Positions 1-9,612 of a stretch of DNA of 64,000 nt are shown one piece after another. Numbering within the stretch: the first letter of the stretch is position 1; the number at the start of each line of letters is the position of its first letter. The translations under genes were made by a program, and so were the position numbers. This DNA is from Polymyxa betae. Taxonomy: Eukaryota; Endomyxa; Phytomyxea; Plasmodiophorida; Plasmodiophoridae. Under the pieces are notes generated by a model that was not told where the DNA came from, made no database searches, and saw only the letters and a program-made list of their open reading frames with translations. The stretch lies in assembly GCA_003693705.1 (NCBI GenBank), contig RBZT01000646.1, positions 1 through 64,000 of the forward strand, written 5' to 3'.

Positions 1-10
1 TGGCACGCGC

Positions 11-42
11 CAATATCAGTTGATCTCAATATCAGTTGATCT
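11..42. repeat. Two tandem copies of a 16-base unit
   Basis: The 16-base unit CAATATCAGTTGATCT occurs twice without a gap (11-26 and 27-42). It follows a TGGCACG word at 1-7 that is also the core of the repeat cluster at 1190-1323. It lies at the window edge, so the array may continue to the left. No function can be given. Confidence 0.75.
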
Positions 43-453
43 CCAATTCTTTTTTACTCGCTCTGTATATAGCATTACCATCTTTTATTATTCTTACTCC
101 TTAAAATCATTTTTTTATTAATCCGCTCATTCTTGATTTTTTGGGCGAAAATGTTCAAGATTATGGTCGCCAAGGTCAATACTATTATCGGGCACTGCGT
201 ATAGGTGCCCGTTTTACGTTTTACATTTTTCACTTGTTTCAGATGAGGGGAGCCTATGCTGTTTTTTGTTTTAATAATTCCGAACGGTATATAATTGACT
301 TGGCAATCCTTACGATAGACATATATGTATGTATAGGTCCCACCTTATGCGCTATTATTATGAAGGTCTCGGGTTCAATTCTGGGTCGCGATATTGTTTT
401 TTTTTACGTTATTGGTGTTGCTTTCAATTCATTATAAAATATTTCCACACATT

Positions 454-657
454 TCAAACATAAAAAATGTCAATTTCACAATTCTCTATTAATTCCTTCA
501 TATATTTATCAGAACAAGAAAAACAGAAAATATTATCACATTTATAACACTTTTTACATACATCCGAATGAAATATCACATTCTTAATCCCAAGACATTC
601 CTGACAAGTTTTCTTATTATGGATTTCTACCGAACATAACGAACAATATTTTATCAT
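454..657 (-). CDS. Small cysteine-rich protein in an AT-rich block, function unknown
   Basis: A 67-residue intronless frame with an ATG start. It contains about ten cysteines, largely in CxxC-type pairs (CSLC, CQEC, CKKCYKC, CFSC), so a small zinc-binding fold is plausible. The codons are very AT-rich, unlike the GC-balanced genes to the right. Its start is preceded by a 50-base leader that also precedes the next gene upstream (702-1013), which argues that both are real, related transcription units. I do not recognise the family. Such small cysteine-rich proteins are common in large DNA viruses and in mobile elements of protists, but that origin is inference only. Confidence 0.42.
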   Translation of the reverse strand: MIKYCSLCSVEIHNKKTCQECLGIKNVIFHSDVCKKCYKCDNIFCFSCSDKYMKELIENCEIDIFYV

Positions 658-664
658 TGATTAA

Positions 665-714
665 TTACAATCAACCTCTATTATTATTTTCAATATCTTC
701 CCTAATTCTGTTTC
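665..714 (-). promoter_or_regulatory. Shared leader, copy 1
   Basis: A 50-base segment directly upstream of the 454-657 gene. It recurs with about six differences at 1013-1062, in the same position relative to the start codon of the 702-1013 gene. On the minus strand its core reads TTGAAAATAATAATAGAGGTT. Conservation confined to the leader, and not shared by the coding parts, suggests a promoter or 5' untranslated element used by both genes. Confidence 0.5.
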
Positions 715-1013
715 TTATATTCTTTAAAACTTTCTATAATTTCTGGTTTATATTTATCCCCTTCAATAAAAAATTTCCGTTTCAGACAACTTACACATCC
801 AACACAATCATAATTATAATTCTCATGATCATGTCCGTTCGTTATATAAACATAATATCCGTTTCTTTTGTTGTCAAATTTTATAAAGTAATTTACACAG
901 CAACTTTTTGATAAAACTATTAGTATATTTTCTCTTTTACTTTTTTTAATAACGTAATCAATCATTTTTGGAGTAAATATAACACCATCCCATTTAAAAA
1001 CAACCTTATCCAT
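702..1013 (-). CDS. Small AT-rich protein, function unknown
   Basis: A 103-residue intronless frame starting at ATG. It is rich in Lys, Asn, Ile and Tyr and has a central CVGCVSC cluster, with two more cysteines (CC) earlier. No signal peptide or membrane segment is evident. It lies just upstream of the 454-657 gene on the same strand, and the leader of that gene overlaps the last bases of this one. Composition and lack of introns set the pair apart from the rest of the window, which suggests acquired DNA (a large-DNA-virus or mobile-element origin is possible). No family is recognised. Confidence 0.42.
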   Translation of the reverse strand: MDKVVFKWDGVIFTPKMIDYVIKKSKRENILIVLSKSCCVNYFIKFDNKRNGYYVYITNGHDHENYNYDCVGCVSCLKRKFFIEGDKYKPEIIESFKEYKKQN

Positions 1014-1062
1014 TACAATTAACCTCTATTATTATTTTCAATATTTTCCCGAATTATATTTC
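1013..1062 (-). promoter_or_regulatory. Shared leader, copy 2
   Basis: The second copy of the leader described at 665-714, starting at the ATG of the 702-1013 gene. It is mostly AT and could serve as promoter plus untranslated leader. Confidence 0.5.
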
Positions 1063-1189
1063 CATGATTACCCCAGTTATTATTTCTGTTTTTCAATTTT
1101 GAGTGTCGGCGGGGTTTTATTTTCATTATTCAATTCAAAATTCACCCCGATTTATAAAAAAAATCTCAATCTGTGCGATTTCGCCGATG

Positions 1190-1323
1190 TTACGTGGCAC
1201 GAGCGCTTTACGTGGCACGAGGTCATTTTTGTATGGGAAAATGGCATTTTTCGCCAATTTTCGGAAATCTTACGTGGCACGAAGGGGGTTTTACGTGGCA
1301 CGAAAGGGGTTTTACGTGGCACG
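1190..1323. repeat. Cluster of five ACGTGGCACG repeats
   Basis: The word TTACGTGGCACG occurs about five times (near 1190, 1208, 1270, 1291 and 1312). The last three are about 21 bases apart and separated by G-rich spacers. The core CGTG-G-CACG is an interrupted palindrome, the shape of a dimeric protein binding site. All copies have the same orientation. The shorter word TGGCACG also begins the window. Confidence 0.7.
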
Positions 1324-1472
1324 CTTGCCTGGCAGGAAAATATAAGGATTATTATGAGTAAAATACAGAATGATTGCGGATTAATATGCGTGATTGATTG
1401 ATATTTTCAAAAAATATTTCCAAAATGTCGGGATTAATCCTTAAAATCATTACGGATTAATCTCCCCAGAGA

Positions 1473-1604
1473 TGAATACCACCCACTATTAAAAGGTCTT
1501 TTAATGTGTCATTTTTGGGTTAGGGTTTGTCATTTTTGGATTAGGGTTTGTCATTTTTGAATTTTTTTTTTGTCATTTTTGGATTATGGTATGGGTGGTA
1601 TTCA
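1473..1604. mobile_element. 132-base inverted-repeat (MITE-like) element
   Basis: The 13-base ends TGAATACCACCCA (1473-1485) and TGGGTGGTATTCA (1592-1604) are perfect inverted repeats. Between them lie about three and a half copies of a 21-base tandem unit, GTCATTTTTGGATTAGGGTTT, one of them interrupted by a T run. The right end abuts the retrotransposon fragment. The size and ends fit a small non-autonomous DNA element. No clear target duplication is visible. Confidence 0.5.
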
Positions 1605-1793
1605 ACTTCAGCCAGCAACCAACACCAGCTACAATACTTAATTCATTGGAAAGGATATAACGTTGACGACCGCACTTGGGGACCAGCATCACAGTTCGTC
1701 GGTTCCGCAACAGAAGCATTAAAAGCAGCAATCGACATATTCCATTCTCAAAATCCAGCCAAGCCGGGGCCAAAAAAGGGGGATATGTCATAA
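1605..1793 (+). pseudogene. Ty3/gypsy chromovirus integrase C-terminus (chromodomain), 5' truncated
   Basis: The frame encodes a chromodomain core: YLIHWKGY, then RTWGPASQ, then an amphipathic helix ending in FHSQNP. This is the usual C-terminal end of chromovirus integrases, which target chromatin. Everything upstream (gag, protease, reverse transcriptase, integrase core) is missing. The stop codon lies just inside the 3' LTR, after a polypurine tract, as in intact elements. Confidence 0.8.
1771..1785 (+). other. Polypurine tract
   Basis: A run of A and G (AAAAAAGGGGGATA type) directly before the LTR start. This is the expected plus-strand primer for reverse transcription. Confidence 0.7.
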
Positions 1794-2022
1794 TCGGTGC
1801 CCCGCCGGAGCGGCCCAGTAACAGTAGGAGTTCACCTCGATAGTTTATCTAACCAGTGTGTGACTGGAATCTGCTAATAAAGAAAGCCCCAACACACGCT
1901 TGAACCGAATCTTGTCTTGCATTCGTAACCTTCCCTTGTCCCTGTCTCAAGTCTACTCAAGTCGTAGCCCCGGTCCCTGCGCTTCCATCTATCCCTATCT
2001 ATTGGTCGCTCGGTTCTTGACA
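1786..2022 (+). repeat. 3' long terminal repeat, 237 bases
   Basis: It starts TGTCA and ends TGACA, a perfect 5-base terminal inverted repeat, and follows the polypurine tract. It contains AATAAA-type polyadenylation sequence near 1878. The 5' partner is not in the window, so identity between LTRs (insertion age) cannot be judged. Confidence 0.8.
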
Positions 2023-2880
2023 TGTATGAGTTAGAGATTGATGACTGTCTGTAAGCGGGTAAGCTTGCGTGCAGACGTTAATAAATTGCAGTTCAACACT
2101 AAAGAACTCTTTATGAGAATGAATTCAAAAGCTGGGATGATCCTCAGGTCGAGGCCCGGCAGGAACGCCGAGTCGGCCCAGTACGTGACTCCGACGCAGA
2201 GGGAAAGGCGGGGACGACGCAACCCCGTGGCGTCACGGTCCTCGCAGTGCCCGTTACATGTCTACACAATGAACTGGTATTGTTAGGGTTATGCACTTAT
2301 TAGTTGAGCTCAGTTACTCGCAATCTTCATCCCAAAATCGATTCCAGATGTAGTCTATTAGCGCTAGTGGAAGTCGTTTGTGTTCCTGTTTGCTTTGCAT
2401 TTCACGGATTCTTTGGGCTTGTGATGAATAATTACCTTTGGCTGACTGTGGGATTGGATTAGGAGGAGCTGGCAGGACGAGTCATTATTCAGCGTCATTC
2501 ATCAATCTATTATAATGGTAACTAAATTTCTATCTACAATATGGGCACTTATCAATCTTTCTTATATCGCTTCAAACATACACAATTATCACAATCCCTA
2601 CACGCTAACAATGCGTTCATATCACCAGCTACCAATATTTCATAGCAAACCCCACAAGTAGCGTCAGCTCCAAGGCTTCTTACAAGAAATTTGTGTTGAA
2701 ATCTCATGTAAAGTTGCCATTATATAGTTATCTTTATTAACTTCCGCATCAGGATCACTGGCGAGTATCTCGTCACTTTCTGCGACTTTACGTCTTCCAT
2801 AGTAGATATAACGAACAATATGACTGAGGTAAGCATCACTGCGATCTCATTAATGAACAGGTTCAGAATAGTTCAATGAA
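2023..2880. other. No gene recognised
   Basis: Past the LTR there is a short GC-rich patch (2150-2240) with an open frame of odd, Arg-rich composition, then ordinary AT-leaning DNA. I see no convincing exon, RNA gene or repeat. Confidence 0.5.
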
Positions 2881-2966
2881 ATTCTGTTCGTGATTGATAA
2901 AGGCAATTTTTGGATTAGCCAAACAAATTTTGTGAAAAAAAAATCTCCGATGAACTCCCAGCTCTA

Positions 2967-3815
2967 ATGATTCAGGTTCGACGATTGGGCCATGATCATG
3001 TCTGCTCACAGACCTGGCTTGATCATGTCCAATGGGACGACGTTGTTTTGGTTCCTGAAATTTCAATCGTCGTTGCTGACGGCATCTCCATGCAGCAGTT
3101 AGACCAGTCTCGGAAAGATAACAGTTGTGAGACCTGTGGCACACTACTGGATAATTCAAATATCGGAATCTTGAATGGCCGTCTCTACATTGCATTGCTG
3201 ATGCCAGAGTCGAAAGCGCATGCAGCGGCTTTTGGCAGTTTCCTTTGGCATTTAAATGAGGTTCTGGAGGGTTTGGGAATGCCATTTCAGCAGTGCTTGA
3301 TGACTACCGGTAATACGAAATGATTTTCAGATCTGTCGTTATTTAAGATATTTTCATAGGGCATCCAACAACAGAGCTTGGAGAATCCAATGGCGGTCTC
3401 ATTCCTGTGACACTGGAGTATTCCAAAAAGAGTGCAAATCTCGAATTTGAATTCGGTTATTCACAACCCATGGAATCAGACAAGAATATCATCGGAGTCG
3501 ATGAAAAGACACGAGCCTGGGTACAATCAAATTATTGCAAACCTCGAGTTGCTGTCGGCATGAAGTTTGATCGTAAGCAGTTGGAGCTTGAGTGCCGAGT
3601 GTATTGTCGAGGAAAATGGTTTAATTGAAAAGTATGGCGACTCGATCATCATTCGTGATTCGGATCGTCCGAATTCAAAATTCATTAAATTGAAGACCTG
3701 CGACTTGTATCATGACGCCGATATTCCTATTCAGCTACAGGATCAGCAGGATATTCATTTGGATATATATCCAATTTTTCCTCGTTGCAGGATACTTTCC
3801 TCAGATGATGATTAA
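2967..3815 (+). CDS. Hypothetical protein with one intron and one unresolved frame change
   Basis: An acidic, globular-looking protein. Exon 1 runs from ATG 2967 to 3309. A 50-base intron (3310-3359, GTAATA...TCATAG) joins in frame to an exon holding KKSANLEFEFGYSQP and GVDEKTRAWVQSNYC. Near 3565-3600 the coding signal moves to another frame, which continues to a stop at 3813-3815. No clean intron bridges this; the best candidates are a 52-base intron starting at 3548 or a single-base indel. A CxxC pair (CETC) is present. The family is not recognised, and the frame could also be open for some way upstream of 2967. Confidence 0.5.
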
Positions 3816-4082
3816 GGGTTTCCATTTCCTATTTACTCCATATAATTTTCATCATTAAAACTTATATACCAATTTTAACACTTCATATTGAACAAGCAAT
3901 ACACATTTCAATAAATCGAGTGAAAGGGCTTTAAAGGCCTGTGCCACCGCATTATGTAAATAGGAAGATCGACCCAAGGCGACCGCGAACTCCGCCCAGG
4001 GGTCTTAGAGGCTTCAAGTAAATTCGCTCCGTGGCGCAATAGAGACTTCCACCAATCAGATTGCGTCTTGCTCTGTTTCTAG

Positions 4083-4129
4083 CTCTATTGCGGAAATTGA
4101 TCTTCGTGAGGTCAATTTCTGAAATAGAG
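4083..4129. repeat. 20-base inverted repeat with 7-base loop
   Basis: CTCTATTGCGGAAATTGATC (4083-4102) pairs with the complement of 4110-4129 with about four mismatches. Related CTCTATT words occur nearby at 4035-4140, so this may be the remains of a small palindromic element. Confidence 0.55.
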
Positions 4130-4365
4130 CTCTATTTCGGGTCCAATCTCGCAATAAAACAATTATTTTCTCTTGGATCCCACGACTGCTGCCATCGTTT
4201 CAGGGGCTCTCGTCGCCTTTCTGACATGCTTGGCAGGTGGGGCCGTGGTATGGGCTTCTCAGCCATACCGAGATAGCCGTTCATGGCGTCGGCCACCTTC
4301 GACGAGATCTGCAGTTGAAAGAAACCAGTTTGCTATTGCTGTATCATTCGTTTCGGCGTTAGACA

Positions 4366-4464
4366 TTGTGTAGAAATCAAGAAATGGAGACGTTGGGATC
4401 GGAAAATACACCATTACGTCACGTTGAGTGGCACCAACTTCTCCATTTCTTGATTTCTGCACAA
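4366..4464. repeat. 31-base inverted repeat with 37-base spacer
   Basis: The arms 4366-4396 and 4434-4464 are reverse complements with two mismatches; the core is AGAAATCAAGAAATGGAGA. The length and near-perfect match fit a foldback or MITE-type element, or a hairpin RNA precursor. The surrounding 3.8-5.0 kb holds no gene I can support, and a G9-like run lies just downstream at 4502. Confidence 0.65.
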
Positions 4465-4979
4465 TTGCGAAGCGGCTGGCGGGGAGTGGGGGTTGGAGGT
4501 TTGGGGGGGGGCTTGGTGACCTTGAGAGCTTCAAGGGCCGCGAGCCCTCGGGCCTTTGTGCGTGCCCAGGTGCCAACCTCCGGGAGTCGCAACACGTTTA
4601 TGATTTGGGTCACAATGGTTCGCCCAGAAACAAGGGGCAGCTATGGGAAGCAACGTCTCAGGCACGTTCGCAGACTTGGTACTTGCAGATATGGAAGAAG
4701 CCCTATTTGCAACATTAGCACCAACAGAACGGCCCAGCACGAATCTGATATAATCTATTGTCGACTCTGAGCAAAAAATACTGCCAAACATAAATGATAA
4801 ACCATGGAGTATTTAGTTAGACTGTTTCAATGATACGGAGAATCTGAAATATCTGCGCTCGGCGATCCTGAGAGTTTAGCTAGACGCAGGTTCTCTGGGA
4901 GTGGAACAACAGCATTCGCCTGTAAGAATCTCAAGCGCAAATTTATTGGTTCGGAATTAACCTAGGATCGAATACTGTA

Positions 4980-6700
4980 CTAAGGCAAATTAAACGTGCA
5001 GCAACGCCATCGAAATAAATACAATATTTTAAGTGATGTTTTACTTACCAGTTGCCAATCTTTACGTATCGTCCTCCAAACACGGAATTGATAAGATTGA
5101 ATCATCGTTTCCATAGCCTTGTCAATACTCGTTTTGATTTTACAATATTTCTTGTGACTAGGTATTACCTTCTGAATCAATCCACAAAAGCCGAATCCTA
5201 TCACATTCCAAATTCAATCGTGGTACTATCACATCGACAATCTTCATTGGCTTAAACCCAAATTTTTCGCCAACATCTGATTTGCCTCCATACAGTTCTC
5301 GCCATACTTTGACCGATATTCTCGAATCCATTGGTCTTCAATATTCATTTCTCTCTTACGATTCACGATCTATGTGGCCAGACCCTTGTAGTTGTGTTTG
5401 GCATTTTGTAATCAAGGTCACGTTTCTTCTCGCCCAGTCTAATCTCTTCACTCCTATTGGTCAATCCAACATAGAACAGCTGTCCGTTTGTGTCCTCATA
5501 GATTTTTGGAGTATCCACTTTATCCAATGGAGTCGGTGTGTATTTCTCGTTATAATCACTTCGTTTCCAATGTGATTTACGACCAGAGTCAATACACGCG
5601 TTACGAATATCAGTGAGCCTACTTAATGCCGAGATTTGATTGTGTACAGTCATTTTCCAGAATTCGTGAATATTACCGCGACCACGAATAATCTTGCCTT
5701 GATATACGTGTGATATCACGCCGCATCCGAGTTTTACGTATTTTAAACATTCCATCGACGAGGCGGCCTTTTATTGTATTTATGGAGTCGATTGTAATGA
5801 ACGCTCGGGTTCATGTCCAAGCAGTCCCATGAGTGCTGCAAATCTCTCACCAGTACGGGCGTAGTAAGCATTGCTATCTTGATCGATGCCTACAGCATCG
5901 TCTAGAGCAACCTCTTTTTATGCAATCGTGATCTTGAGGTCGTCCGTAAGCTGGAAGTTTTCGGTTTTCAGAAACCTTACCTTTAGGCTTGGCATTGGAT
6001 TTGACTTTCGGCAACAACTACCATAATACTTTGCTGTAAAGACAAAGTGACTTGGTATTTAAGCGCGGTTTCGGATAGCTTCTGTGTTCAGTCATCCAGA
6101 ACTGCCCTCTAAATAATCTCTAGATTGTCAAATAAAAGTATCGGCCCTGATATTGATCATCTCTGTTGACCAACCATTAATCTGTGTTCTGTGAGCTGGC
6201 TATTCTTAATACGATGTCGCCAGTGTCTAAGAACACGATGCTGCTTGTTTCTGTTCCAGTACCACGAGCAGCGTCGCTTCATCATCGGTACAGCCGACTA
6301 ATTCTCAAACCCAGGAAAAACAGTTCAAAATTCTTCATTACAATTGGACATCGGAAAAGTTTGAGATCTGCTGGAGTTCATTTCACTGGCGATCCCCAAT
6401 ATCACCATACATATTAGCTGTATGAATCGGAGGGTTCGGACTCGTGATGAGGAACACTCCATAATCAGGCTCTCTCGGACCGTTATGCACATAGAAGCCA
6501 TAATCTGTCTGGCGCTGTCGTAACTGACGCTTGTCGATGCTGGCAGCCATTATGGTACATTATGAGCAATGCCTTGGTGACGTCTGGCTACGAGATCCCG
6601 ACATCGGTGACCACCTACCAACGGAGACCAAAGATCGCCCCTTTGATTGCCTTGAGACTCTCATTGATAGCACCGAAAGCTATCGCCAGCATAAATCCAG
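4980..6700 (-). pseudogene. Decayed coding region of unknown family
   Basis: The minus strand has several stretches of convincing protein sequence broken by stops and frame changes. They include GAINESLKAIKGAIFG (near 6660), RQTDYGFYVHNGPREPDYG (near 6510), IVFLDTGDIVLRIASS (near 6230), DDAVGIDQDSNAYYARTGE (near 5880), an intact 130-residue stretch (5363-5755, with KIYEDTNGQLFYVGLTNR), and further pieces to 4980. At least five interruptions occur, so this is not a working gene as sequenced. The compact, Tyr- and Asp-rich style could be a capsid or other structural protein of an integrated element, but no family is recognised. Confidence 0.4.
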
Positions 6701-6810
6701 GTCGGTATCTATAGAACCATTACGGTTCGTCTTATTTTATTTCAGTTTTGAGAAATCGATAATTCACTTTCATTATTGATAATTTTGCAACTTTCGGTTT
6801 ATTACTCAAG

Positions 6811-8164
6811 ATGTTGGAATTTAGCATTTTATGTGGACTGTTTGCAAGTTGGTCTTCACGTTTTTCCATCATTTTGGTAACGGAGGATTGATTATCATAG
6901 AGGCCAAATGCCAGTTTCAGAATTTAGACGAATTCCTGGCCGATTTCGACGAAACGTTTGAAATGTTCCAATTCGTGCTCCAGCATCTGAAGAGCAGCGA
7001 CGTCTCGATGGCGACCACGGTCATGGACTTCATCAACTATACGTGCAACGTCGAACCGAATCTGACCATCTCCGAAGTCATCCTGTTCGTGGCGTTGTGG
7101 TTCGTCTGCGACGAAAACCCGCACCGGACGCCGCCAAGCAGCGATAAGGGCCGGCCTGGGAAGTCGCGACGCGAGAGGAAATCCAGTCGGTTCACATTCA
7201 ATTTTCGTTTTCTGATTTTGTTCGGAAGGCGCCATCCACTTCGGAATTCGATTCTCTAAACTGATTTTTCAGAGTATAAGATTGCCGAGGCTCTCGTCAA
7301 GTTCGAGCAGCGACAGAAAGCGGCCCAGGAGCGAAATCGGACCGGAGGCATCTGGACCAAACTGAACTTCTGGCAGCTTCTTCGTCGAGAACTTCGCCGA
7401 ATTCCATGGAATCGATTCGCCAAAATTCCGCCTAATTCCGCTTCAGGTTCGAATCCTTCATGCGCGGCGAGAAATCTTGTTGAATATTTGTGGTGTGCAG
7501 ATTTGGGATCCGTTTCTAATGCTCACGGCATGATTATATCTAAATCAAGAATTCCCGAAAAGCTGCTTTGTCAGAGTGTAAAGAATGGACGCGTAAATTG
7601 TAAGAGACCTCCAATGAAGCTTGGCCATTTCCCCGTTCCTTCACTGCCGCCCTATCGGTCTTCTGCTGGAAGGACCAAAAACAAGGAAAACCTCCCAGGT
7701 GTTATCATTAAGCCATCAGAACGGGAATCTGCTGCCACTACAGACATTATAGACCAACGAAAGTGTAAGCCCCATTGTAGAAATTTTCCTGAGAAATCAA
7801 AATTTTTCAATGCATCGTTGGATTACCTGAAAATGTAGACTTATAAATGTTACTGGTTTTCGTTCAGCAATCACCATAATTCCGATTACTAAAATGATTT
7901 TTTTTAGGGAAATTTCACAATTCGCAGTGTTGCCATAATTGTCGCAACCTACTGCAGACTCTGTATCCCGATCTAAGCCGTTGTGAGCACTCAGTGCAGA
8001 GCTTACGAACAGCTCGGTCTGGCAGAGACTCGGTCGTTGGGAAACTAGACTCAGCATTGTCCGGCATCGCAACGTATCGGCCCTGCGGATTGGATGTGAT
8101 TCGCACGTCGCGACACATCTGGGACCTGTTTGGCCTGTTCGAGCCGAAATGGAACCAGAATTGA
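6811..8164 (+). CDS. Hypothetical 356-residue protein, four exons
   Basis: Exons 6811-6847, 6901-7185, 7273-7764 and 7908-8164 join in frame, with all three introns in phase 1 (54, 87 and 143 bases). That consistency supports the model. The N-terminal region (residues ~15-90) is acidic and helical with alternating hydrophobics (LDEFLADFDETFEMFQF). Next come a basic linker, a charged helix (IAEALVKFEQRQKAAQER), a Pro/Ser-rich middle and a C-terminal part with CCHNC and other Cys. It has no signal peptide of normal form. The family is not recognised. The next gene, dynamitin, follows on the same strand, and the frame stays open beyond the TGA stop. Confidence 0.6.
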
Positions 8165-8374
8165 GACGAAGGTCGCAACAAGGATGACAGCGAAAGAATC
8201 GCTGCAGAATGTCGCACCATTTGTGACCTCTTTAATGTTACATTCATTTTACCTGAGCGATTACCTCATAAAGAGAGACTCACTGAATTTTGGGAGAATA
8301 CGACTGATCGTCTCCATGAGGCAGTGCGCAAGCGCCCCTTAGCCAGCCCAGCCATAGTCGATGTCGCTTTGTCG

Positions 8375-9486
8375 ATGTCCGCCAGTGAGGGACGCTCGGA
8401 CCTGGCCTGGGTCGTCCCCGAGACCAACGAAACATTCAATGATTACCACGACTATGTCGGCCGCCTGATCGATCTGCGGCGCCCCAGGACGGACGCCGTC
8501 CTGACCGCCAGCGGCACGATCGTGCACCCGGCCAGCGACAAACCCGCCCGGCCTGTCATTGAGGTCGAGGCGCCGCTATCGAATCCGTCATTATTGAAAG
8601 CATTCCGATAGAGATCTGGTTATGATATCGTGACGTTCGAGATCTCGCCTGAGGACGCCCTGCGCCGTCTGGGCGGCTGCGAGTTTCATGCCACTGGCGT
8701 GGCGATCTCGGAACGCGTCCATCGATTAGAACGTGAAGTGAAGGCGCTGCTGGTGCAAACAGCGGACGAGGAGGTCGGCGCTGACATCATTGGCAACCTA
8801 CGCCGAATGAGAGCCGATCTTCGCCGAATATCAGATCGTCGTTCTGGTAATCATTTTGGGGTAGAAAGTGCTTTTAAAAAGGCTTTTTTTACCATTTCGT
8901 ATCTTGACAAAAAGCGACAACTGATAATTTGATTTTAGGGCCCGTATTGCTCGATACCGAAGGACCCGATCCAGGTGATTCCATACTGAAACTTCATGAA
9001 CGAGTTGCAAAGTTGGAAAGGGCGCTGGAAATCAGTACGCTCTCGAGTGCTGAGTCGTTGCTCGAAGAGTTAGAGGATCGCGTCGAGCTGCTATCCGAAT
9101 CGAAACTGGACAAGATCGCCGCCAAGTCGAAGCAGGCGCTGGTACAAATGCAGCTACTGTCGCAAGAAGCGTCATCGAACATCAACCGAACTGCATTTGA
9201 CGAATTACGCGATGCCGTCGCTAGATGGGACGATGTCGCCAATGCCGTTCCACATATTATTGAGCGTTTAATCGCCGTTAAGGATCTGCATCAACAAGGC
9301 GCGGACGTTGTCAATCGGGTGGTGGCGCTGGAGCAGGCCGTTCAGGTTGGCGATGAAAGACTACGGCAGAGCGAATCAGCGGTCTCTAATATCGAACGAA
9401 CGCTGGCTGATAATTTGAAGATTATGGAGGCTAACTGTGCGGCTCTATCTGAGAGATTAGATAGACTGGAACGAAGTAAACAATAA
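8375..9486 (+). CDS. DCTN2: Dynactin subunit 2 (dynamitin, p50)
   Basis: Dynamitin is the coiled-coil subunit of the dynactin shoulder that links p150-Glued to the Arp1 filament for cytoplasmic dynein transport. The C-terminal two thirds match well: LHERVAKLERAL, then SKLDKIAAKSK, then RWDDVANAVPHIIERL, IAVKDLHQQ and a final heptad region. The N-terminal part is more divergent, but TASGTIVHP resembles the family's short conserved segment. Modelled exons are 8375-8563, 8612-8846 and 8939-9486, giving 323 residues (animal forms are about 400). Intron 1 (48 bases, GTCGAG...CCGATAG) is inferred because it removes an in-frame TAG at 8609. Intron 2 (GTAATC...TTTTAG) is clear. Confidence 0.85.
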
Positions 9487-9612
9487 TGTTGAAAATATTT
9501 CCTCTTTGTTTGATCGCTGTTAGTCAAGGGTTGAAGCTTTAAGAGATACTAATTGTGCTTTAGCAAGTTTAGCACTGATTGTGATTTTTATTGGAAATTT
9601 CTTCGCTCCTCA

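Noticed and set aside
141..437. 98-residue plus-strand frame in the AT-rich block
   Set aside because: Composition is poor, the start is weak, and no leader like that of the two minus-strand genes is present.
2038..2286. 82-residue Arg-rich frame after the LTR
   Set aside because: Both strands are open over a GC-rich patch; no domain or splice sites.
3565..3592. A 28-base intron to repair the hypothetical gene at 2967-3815
   Set aside because: Much shorter than any clear intron in the window and without a good donor; left as an unresolved frame change.
8162..8611. In-frame TGA (8162) and TAG (8609) as signs of a changed genetic code or selenocysteine
   Set aside because: TGA ends well-supported genes (large enzyme, HIG1) and TAA ends others; short introns or normal stops explain both cases, and no selenocysteine RNA structure was seen.
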